A DNA stretch of 10,921 bases from an uncultured Lachnospiraceae bacterium (GTDB taxonomy: Bacteria; Bacillota; Clostridia; Lachnospirales; Lachnospiraceae): assembly GCA_900554925.1 (NCBI GenBank), contig USJG01000073.1:1-10921 (forward strand), in the 5' to 3' direction. The stretch's first letter is position 1; every line of letters begins with the position of its first letter. Of the stretch, positions 6,444 through 10,921 are shown piece after piece. Below the pieces are notes generated by a model that was not told the origin of the DNA, did no database searches, and saw nothing but the letters and a program-made list of their open reading frames with translations. A program made the translations under genes and the position numbers.

Positions 6444-7898
6444 ATGGACAGACAAAACCTGACCCTGCTGACCGACCTCTATGAGCTTACTATGATGCAG
6501 GGATATTTCAAGCACAAGGACCGCAACGAGACAGTTATTTTTGATGCTTTTTACAGAACTAACCCCTGTGATGGCGGTTATGCCGTTGCCGCAGGCTTAG
6601 AACAGCTGATCAAATACATCAAAGAATTACATTTTTCCAAAGAAGATATTGATTATCTGGCAAGTCTTGGAATATTTGACAAGGAATTTTTAGATTATTT
6701 GGCAGATTTTAAATTTTCCGGAGACATCTATGCAATTCCGGAAGGGACTGTTATCTTCCCAAGGGAACCCCTGATTAAGGTTATTGCACCGATTATGGAA
6801 GCACAGCTGGTGGAAACCGCCATTTTAAATATTATTAATCACCAGAGTCTTATTGCCACAAAGGCTGCCAGAGTCTGCTATGCCGCTAAGGGAGACGGTA
6901 TCATGGAATTTGGCCTTCGCCGCGCCCAGGGCCCTGACGCCGGTATTTACGGAGCCCGTGCCGCTGTGATCGGCGGATGTATCGGTACCTCCAATGTACT
7001 TTGCGGACAGCTTTTTGATGTTCCTGTCAAAGGTACGCACGCTCACAGCTGGATCATGAGTTTTCCTGACGAATATACGGCATTTAAAACTTATGCCGAT
7101 CTGTACCCTTCTGCCTGCATTTTATTGGTAGATACCTATGATACTTTAAAATCCGGCGTTCCCAATGCCATCCGCGTATTCCGTGAAATGAGAGCGGCAG
7201 GAATCTCCCTTACTTATTATGGGATTCGCTTAGACAGCGGAGACCTAGCTTATCTCTCCAAAAAAGCCCGACGGATGCTGGATGATGCGGGTTTTACAGA
7301 TGCAGTTATCTCTGCCTCCAACGATCTGGATGAATACCTGATTGAAAGCTTAAAAATACAGGGCGCCGCCATTACCTCCTGGGGTGTGGGAACCAACCTG
7401 ATCACTGCAAAAGATAACCCTGCCTTCGGCGGTGTTTATAAATTGGCTGCCATCATGGGGCCTGACGGGCAATTTATTCCCAAGATCAAACTATCTGAGA
7501 ATACGGAAAAAGTTACGAATCCTGGCAATAAAACTATTTACAGAGTATACGAAAAAGATTCCGGCAAGATTAAAGCAGACTTAATCTGTCTGGTAGATGA
7601 GAAGTTTTCCGAAGATGAACCTCTTCTTCTATTTGACCCTTTAGAACCCTGGAAAAAGACCAGACTATCTGCTGGCACTTTTACCCTGCGGGAACTGATG
7701 GTTCCTGTTTTTAAAAATGGGGAATGCTGCTATGAATCTCCTAAGGTCATGGACATCAGAGCTTATTGTCAAAAAGAACTTGATACCCTCTGGGATGAGA
7801 CGAAACGTTTTGTAAATCCCCATCAGATTTACGTGGATTTATCCAAAAAACTATATGACATAAAAATCGGACTGCTTGATCAGATGAGTGAGAAATAA
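6444..7898 (+). CDS. pncB: Nicotinate phosphoribosyltransferase
   Basis: This 484-residue cytoplasmic enzyme converts nicotinate and PRPP to nicotinate mononucleotide, the entry step of the Preiss-Handler NAD salvage pathway, with ATP hydrolysis as driving force. Family landmarks are all present: LTDLYELTMMQGYF (9-22), FYRTNPCDGGYAVAAG (36-51), EFGLRRAQGPDAG (155-167), GTHAHSW (197-203) holding the conserved His region, RLDSGDL (262-268), WGVGTNL (313-319), VYKL (331-334) and KVTNPGNKTIYRV (356-368). Length is normal for the long Gram-positive form. The ATG follows AAAGGAG, which overlaps the stop codon of the acetyltransferase gene (12-base gap), so the two genes are almost certainly cotranscribed. 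No other NAD-pathway gene is in the window. Confidence 0.96.
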   Translation: MDRQNLTLLTDLYELTMMQGYFKHKDRNETVIFDAFYRTNPCDGGYAVAAGLEQLIKYIKELHFSKEDIDYLASLGIFDKEFLDYLADFKFSGDIYAIPEGTVIFPREPLIKVIAPIMEAQLVETAILNIINHQSLIATKAARVCYAAKGDGIMEFGLRRAQGPDAGIYGARAAVIGGCIGTSNVLCGQLFDVPVKGTHAHSWIMSFPDEYTAFKTYADLYPSACILLVDTYDTLKSGVPNAIRVFREMRAAGISLTYYGIRLDSGDLAYLSKKARRMLDDAGFTDAVISASNDLDEYLIESLKIQGAAITSWGVGTNLITAKDNPAFGGVYKLAAIMGPDGQFIPKIKLSENTEKVTNPGNKTIYRVYEKDSGKIKADLICLVDEKFSEDEPLLLFDPLEPWKKTRLSAGTFTLRELMVPVFKNGECCYESPKVMDIRAYCQKELDTLWDETKRFVNPHQIYVDLSKKLYDIKIGLLDQMSEK

Positions 7899-7901
7899 CA
7901 A

Positions 7902-7939
7902 AAAGGTGCTGTTCTTTCTGCTTGAAAGACAGCACCTTT
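7902..7939. terminator. Bidirectional intrinsic terminator between convergent genes
   Basis: AAAGGTGCTGT (7902-7912) pairs with ACAGCACCTTT (7929-7939). After a single bulged T, CTTTC (7914-7918) pairs with GAAAG (7924-7928) around a 5-base loop. The hairpin starts three bases after the pncB stop. Downstream on the plus strand is TTTAAATAT (partly inside the stem), on the minus strand TTTTTGTT. The U-tract is better in the minus direction, so it probably ends both pncB and the coiled-coil gene. Confidence 0.85.
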
Positions 7940-7967
7940 AAATATAACTGTATTATGTAAGATTATT

Positions 7968-8309
7968 TCATGTAAGGGCAGCTACCTTTGACTCTAACCG
8001 TTCCACCTTGCCCTCAAGAAAATTTAGCCTGAGTGCTATCTTTTCTTTTTCCTGATCTATCTTTAGCGCTTCATCCAACTTACGGTTTAAATCCAGATGC
8101 CCTTCTGCAATACGCATAATGCTGGGCCTGATTTCATTCTCAAGACACAGATTTATCTTCTTTATTTCCTCTGTGTTATCAAGAACTTGCGCTTCAAGAC
8201 TTTCAAAGCGCCTATCCAGTCCATCCAGACGCTTATTTGTTGTAATCTGCAGTCTTTTCACTTCCTGCATATCTTCGTAGATTAATTGCATTAAATTTTC
8301 TTCATTCAT
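7968..8309 (-). CDS. Small coiled-coil protein of unknown function
   Basis: I cannot assign a function. The 113-residue product is highly charged and almost entirely helical by composition, with heptad-like hydrophobic spacing in two blocks: about 9-57 (LIYEDMQEVKRLQ, then LDGLDRRFESLEAQVLDNTEEIKKI) and about 84-112 (IALRLNFLEGKVERLESKVAAL). Between them lies ENEIRPSIMRIAEGHLDLNRKLDEAL (57-82), which I recall as the most conserved stretch of a family of small clostridial proteins. There is no signal peptide, membrane segment or metal motif, and a single cysteine (C55). The ATG has GAAGG eight bases upstream. It is monocistronic by appearance: its own candidate promoter upstream and a terminator downstream. 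An oligomeric scaffold or an adaptor is possible but unsupported. Confidence 0.8.
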   Translation of the reverse strand: MNEENLMQLIYEDMQEVKRLQITTNKRLDGLDRRFESLEAQVLDNTEEIKKINLCLENEIRPSIMRIAEGHLDLNRKLDEALKIDQEKEKIALRLNFLEGKVERLESKVAALT

Positions 8310-8332
8310 AATTTAGACCTTCTTTCTCTAAA

Positions 8333-8354
8333 AGAGTAAATTGTTCCTTACTCT
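8333..8354. repeat. Inverted repeat in the leader of the coiled-coil gene
   Basis: AGAGTAA (8333-8339) is the reverse complement of TTACTCT (8348-8354), separated by 8 bases. It lies in the expected 5' leader, about 24 bases before the start codon. It could be a small RNA stem or a protein site. No U-tract follows it in either direction. Confidence 0.4.
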
Positions 8355-8369
8355 GCCGCATGATTGAAA

Positions 8370-8401
8370 CTACGTTCTAAAATACGAATATTCTACGTTC
8401 T
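8370..8401. repeat. Two direct copies of CTACGTTCT
   Basis: CTACGTTCT occurs at 8370-8378 and 8393-8401, a period of 23 bases, roughly two helical turns. The right copy overlaps the candidate -10 of the coiled-coil gene and the left copy lies near its start point. This suits a pair of regulator binding sites. There is no direct proof. Confidence 0.45.
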
Positions 8402-8418
8402 TCATCTGTTGTTCACAA
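8390..8418 (-). promoter_or_regulatory. Candidate promoter of the coiled-coil gene
   Basis: On the minus strand TTGTGA (8413-8418) and TAGAAT (8390-8395) are spaced by 17 bases. The -10 matches the consensus at five of six positions and the -35 at four. The start point would be near 8383, giving a leader of about 75 bases. The rest of the 8310-8517 spacer is A/T-rich, and I see no further gene and no good terminator for the upstream amidohydrolase gene in it. Confidence 0.45.
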
Positions 8419-8517
8419 AATTACCATAACATTTAAACATCTTATAGTCAAGCTGTTTTTACGTTTTTCCGTTGATGTTTTTCGATTTATCATAATAACC
8501 CGCATTATCATCAAAGA

Positions 8518-9627
8518 TTATTGTTCCAAAAGCAGTCTGGTTAAATACTCCACTGTTGGCAAAATAGCAGCTTCCTCCACCTTAAATCCTGGCTGGTGAA
8601 TCAGTTGTCCTTTCCCTGTGCCAATCTTAATGTAGCATCCCGGAATTTTATCTTCAAAAAAGGAAAAATCATCTCCTCCCAGAGATTGTTCCTCCGGTAC
8701 CACTTTAAAACCGCACAGAGTGGCTATGCGAATACTTTTTTGAGCCATTGCTTCATCATTATAAACAGCGGGAGGCCCGGGAATCCATTCTGCTTTTGCC
8801 TCTGCTCCATAAGCCCTGGCAGTATTTTCGGAAATTTCTTCTATTCTCTTTTTAAATAATGTCCTGTCATTTTTGTCCATAGTGCGGACAGTTCCCTCCA
8901 GCACTGCCATCTGTGGTATTATGTTCCATGTATTTCCTGCCTCCATTCTCGTAACGCTGATAAGTGAAGGATGAAAAGCATTGATATTTCTGGTCACAAT
9001 AGTCTGAAGTGCCTGCACAATAGCTGCCGCTGCCGGGATAGGGTCTGTTCCGTCATCCGGATGGGCTCCATGGCAGCCCACTCCCTTTACGCTAATGATA
9101 AATCTGTCCACCGCTGCAGTAACATATCCTTCCCTGATTCCCACCACACCGGTTTCATTGGTAGGGTCTGCATGAATCCCCCAAACCTTCTCCACATCAT
9201 CCATCACATCGGTTTCCAGTATTTTAAGGGCTCCCAGAGAACTTTCCTCCGCCGGCTGGAAAATTATCCTGACCGTTCCGGCAAGCTCGCTTTTTCTCTG
9301 ATTCAGCAGAATTGCACATCCAATTCCTGATATAATATGAAAATCATGCCCGCAGGCATGCATCTTTCCTTTATATTCAGAAGCATAAGAAAGATCTGTT
9401 TCTTCCGTGATGGGAAGTGCATCAATGTCACATCGAAGCGCCTGTACCGCGCCAGGCTTTTGACCACGAACAACCGCTATCAGCCCGGTTTCCAGTTCAT
9501 AAGGCAAAATTTCCACTCCTGCCTCTGTCAGAAGCTCTTTAATTTTCTCTGTAGTTTTATACTCTTCATAAGACAGCTCCGGATGCCTGTGAAACCATTC
9601 AAACCACTCAATTAACTTTTCTTTCAT
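8518..9627 (-). CDS. M20D-family metallo-amidohydrolase (N-acyl-amino-acid hydrolase type)
   Basis: A 369-residue cytoplasmic di-metal hydrolase that removes an acyl group from the amino group of an amino acid (relatives act on N-acetyl amino acids, hippurate, indoleacetyl-amino acids or aminobenzoyl-glutamate). HRHPELSYEEYKT (13-25) opens the family signature. LRCDIDALP (64-72) follows, with Cys replacing the usual Ala. HACGHD (90-95) supplies ligands C92 and H94, PAEE (125-128) supplies catalytic E127 and ligand E128, then H152. The dimerisation domain spans about 165-275 with GAHPDDGTDP (187-196). DDFSFF (319-324) and H344 complete the site. Spacing from C92 to E128 and H152 equals that of plant ILL2. 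No residue is missing. The gene begins 21 bases after the DppC-type permease stop; AAAGGA lies a rather long 12 bases before the ATG. Substrate unknown; context suggests an imported peptide or N-acyl amino acid. Confidence 0.9.
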   Translation of the reverse strand: MKEKLIEWFEWFHRHPELSYEEYKTTEKIKELLTEAGVEILPYELETGLIAVVRGQKPGAVQALRCDIDALPITEETDLSYASEYKGKMHACGHDFHIISGIGCAILLNQRKSELAGTVRIIFQPAEESSLGALKILETDVMDDVEKVWGIHADPTNETGVVGIREGYVTAAVDRFIISVKGVGCHGAHPDDGTDPIPAAAAIVQALQTIVTRNINAFHPSLISVTRMEAGNTWNIIPQMAVLEGTVRTMDKNDRTLFKKRIEEISENTARAYGAEAKAEWIPGPPAVYNDEAMAQKSIRIATLCGFKVVPEEQSLGGDDFSFFEDKIPGCYIKIGTGKGQLIHQPGFKVEEAAILPTVEYLTRLLLEQ

Positions 9628-9648
9628 AATTATATCTATTCCTTTGAC

Positions 9649-10542
9649 TTACCTTCCACTGTTAGGATCAAGCGCATCCCGAAGCGCGTCTCCGATAAAG
9701 TTGATTGCCATAACCAACACCACGATCAAAAGTCCCGGCGGTATCCACAGCCAGGGCTGCTTGGTAAGAACCGTAAGGGATTGCGCTCCATTAAGCATAT
9801 TTCCAAGGCTTGCTGTAGGCGGCTGAACACCTAAGCCAAGGAAGCTCAGTGCGGCTTCATCCAACATGGAAAGGGCCAGCACAGAGGTGGCATATACTAA
9901 GATGGGAGCTACTGTATTTGGTAATATTTCCGAAAACAGGATGTGGCGAAGGGGCATACCTGCCACAATATTTCCCTTTACAAAATTTGTTTCCCGAAGA
10001 TTCAGCACATTTCCCCGGACAAGCCTTGCTATTCCCGGCCAGTCCACAAATCCCAGAATCAATATAATATTCCAAAGTCCCGGCTTAAAAATCGCGGCTG
10101 CTACTAATACCAGTAAAATATAGGGAAAGGACATTACCATGTCAGTAAAACGCATAATGATCATATCCGCCGCTCCGCCAAAATAACCGGCAATTAACCC
10201 CAGTATTACGCCGATTACGGTAGAAATCAGGGTTGCCATGATTCCTACAAGCAGCGAAATACGCATAGCATACAAAAGCCTGCTGAATACATCTCTTCCA
10301 ATCTGATCTGTTCCCAGCCAGAATTCCTTATTAGGGGCGCCGCTGAAGGTACCCACAATCTCGTCCGGCTGATAGGGCGCAATAATCGGTGCTAAAAGCG
10401 CGGCACCACCAAGAATAATCAATATAACCAAACTGACTACCGCCAGATGATGATGTCTGAAACGTCTGAATACCGTCTGTAAATAACTCTCGCTTGCAAT
10501 ATCTGTTTTCTTTTTTTCTGTCTGAATTTCCTTTTTCACCAT
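9649..10542 (-). CDS. Peptide-type ABC transporter permease, DppC/OppC family
   Basis: This 297-residue membrane protein is one half of a dipeptide/oligopeptide/nickel-type importer channel. A charged cytoplasmic N-terminus (about 1-30) leads into a first membrane segment (about 34-55). GTDQIGRDVFSRLLYAMRIS (77-96) is the OppC N-terminal hallmark. Four or five further segments follow, with DEAALSFLGLGVQPPTASLGNML (228-250) and a DALRDALDPN ending typical of the family. The ATPase-docking loop is NFVKGNIVAGMPLRHILFSEILPN (186-209): the usual EAA triplet reads KGN here, while G195 and LPN are kept. ATG has GGAGG five bases upstream overlapping the TAG of the preceding gene, so it is cotranscribed with the DppB-type gene. 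Substrate cannot be read from the permease, so I give no symbol. Confidence 0.92.
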   Translation of the reverse strand: MVKKEIQTEKKKTDIASESYLQTVFRRFRHHHLAVVSLVILIILGGAALLAPIIAPYQPDEIVGTFSGAPNKEFWLGTDQIGRDVFSRLLYAMRISLLVGIMATLISTVIGVILGLIAGYFGGAADMIIMRFTDMVMSFPYILLVLVAAAIFKPGLWNIILILGFVDWPGIARLVRGNVLNLRETNFVKGNIVAGMPLRHILFSEILPNTVAPILVYATSVLALSMLDEAALSFLGLGVQPPTASLGNMLNGAQSLTVLTKQPWLWIPPGLLIVVLVMAINFIGDALRDALDPNSGR

Positions 10543-10551
10543 GCCGCCCTC

Positions 10552-10921
10552 CTAATTCAGCTGAATTGTAGGGTCTACCAATGCATACAGGATATCCGTA
10601 ATCAGATTTGCTGCCAACACCACTACTGCTGACAAAAGGCATACTCCCATAATTACAGGATAATCTCTGCTGGTAATGGCGCTCATGGTCATAAGTCCAA
10701 GCCCCGGCCAGGAAAATACCTGCTCAACGATTACCGCCCCGCCAAACAACACCGGTATCTCCATGCCAATTACCGTAACGATAGGCACCAGAGCGTTTCG
10801 CAGCGCATGCTTATTGATTACTTTGAAACGTCCAATTCCTTTGGCACGGGCTGTGCGCAGATAATCCTGCTGCAAAATTTCCAGCACTGCGCTTCTGATA
10901 TATCTGATATTACTTCCTGCC
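10552..10921 (-). CDS. Peptide-type ABC transporter permease, DppB/OppB family (C-terminal part, cut by window edge)
   Basis: Only the last 122 residues are visible. The gene continues past base 10921, so its true start is outside. The visible part reads AGSNIRYIRSAVLEILQQDYLRTARAKG, the canonical DppB/OppB cytoplasmic loop, then LRNALVPIVTVIGMEIPVLFGGAVIVEQVFSWPGLGLM and RDYPVIMGVCLL, and ends in DPTIQLN. A GTG at 10885-10887 could be mistaken for a start but lies inside conserved family sequence. The full protein should be about 305-320 residues. The stop codon TAG runs into the GGAGG site of the DppC-type gene (9-base gap). Binding protein and ATPase genes would be expected further upstream, outside the window. 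Confidence 0.93.
   Translation of the reverse strand, partial: AGSNIRYIRSAVLEILQQDYLRTARAKGIGRFKVINKHALRNALVPIVTVIGMEIPVLFGGAVIVEQVFSWPGLGLMTMSAITSRDYPVIMGVCLLSAVVVLAANLITDILYALVDPTIQLN

Noticed and set aside
8385..8400. GAATATTC and the nearby GTTC as a possible SOS (LexA) box
   Set aside because: The Gram-positive SOS box needs GAAC-N4-GTTC. No pair with that spacing is present around 8360-8405.
8440..8517. Terminator after the amidohydrolase gene
   Set aside because: The only pairing found is a 5-bp ATAAT/ATTAT stem with no T-tract behind it on the minus strand, too weak to call.
10885..10887. GTG as the start of the DppB-type gene
   Set aside because: The frame stays open to the window edge, and the residues before the GTG (AGSNIRYIRSA) match the conserved family loop, so the gene is cut by the window rather than short.
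1..10921. Mobile element, prophage, CRISPR or defence system
   Set aside because: No transposase, integrase, recombinase, Cas or toxin-antitoxin signature, no terminal inverted repeats with target duplication, and all genes are housekeeping or transport types with similar base composition.

Overview
The window looks like ordinary chromosomal DNA from a low-to-moderate GC Gram-positive anaerobe, most likely a clostridial gut commensal of the Lachnospiraceae type. The grounds are strong AGGAGG ribosome sites, A/T-rich intergenic spacers, a lipoprotein-type sugar-binding protein, ABC permeases with no dedicated ATPase beside them, and a small coiled-coil protein of a kind I associate with clostridia. 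The genus is an inference. I see no rRNA or tRNA gene, CRISPR array, transposase, phage gene or attachment site, and nothing that marks the region as recently acquired.

Bases 1-80 hold stacked hairpins between whatever lies to the left and the end of a leftward maltodextrin operon. That operon, read from 4926 down to 80, is a solute-binding lipoprotein (malE type), two inner-membrane permeases (malF and malG types) and a cytoplasmic neopullulanase/cyclomaltodextrinase-type glycoside hydrolase (GH13_20). The last three genes are joined by ATGA stop/start overlaps. A strong stem-loop lies between the binding-protein gene and the first permease gene, and an intrinsic terminator starts right after the last stop codon. 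Oligosaccharides would be captured outside, imported intact and hydrolysed in the cytoplasm. The ATPase must be encoded elsewhere, as with shared MsmK/MsmX-type ATPases.

A 257-bp divergent intergenic region (4927-5183) carries candidate promoters for both directions and a cre/LacI-family-like operator (AGTAAACGTTTTCT). To its right a two-gene rightward operon encodes an Eis-type GNAT acetyltransferase and nicotinate phosphoribosyltransferase (pncB, NAD salvage), ending in a long hairpin (7902-7939) that can also serve the leftward gene facing it.

The right part is all leftward: the C-terminal third of a DppB/OppB-type permease (cut by the window edge), a DppC/OppC-type permease, an M20D metallo-amidohydrolase, and then, after a 208-bp spacer with its own candidate promoter, a 113-residue coiled-coil protein of unknown function. 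The permease-amidohydrolase order suggests uptake of peptides or N-acylated amino acids followed by cytoplasmic deacylation. No intergenic stretch exceeds 300 bases.

I found no convincing undescribed system. The observations most worth following up are the Eis-pncB pairing, the malE-malF intercistronic hairpin, the operator-like site in the divergent region, the altered EAA loop in the DppC-type permease and the small coiled-coil protein.
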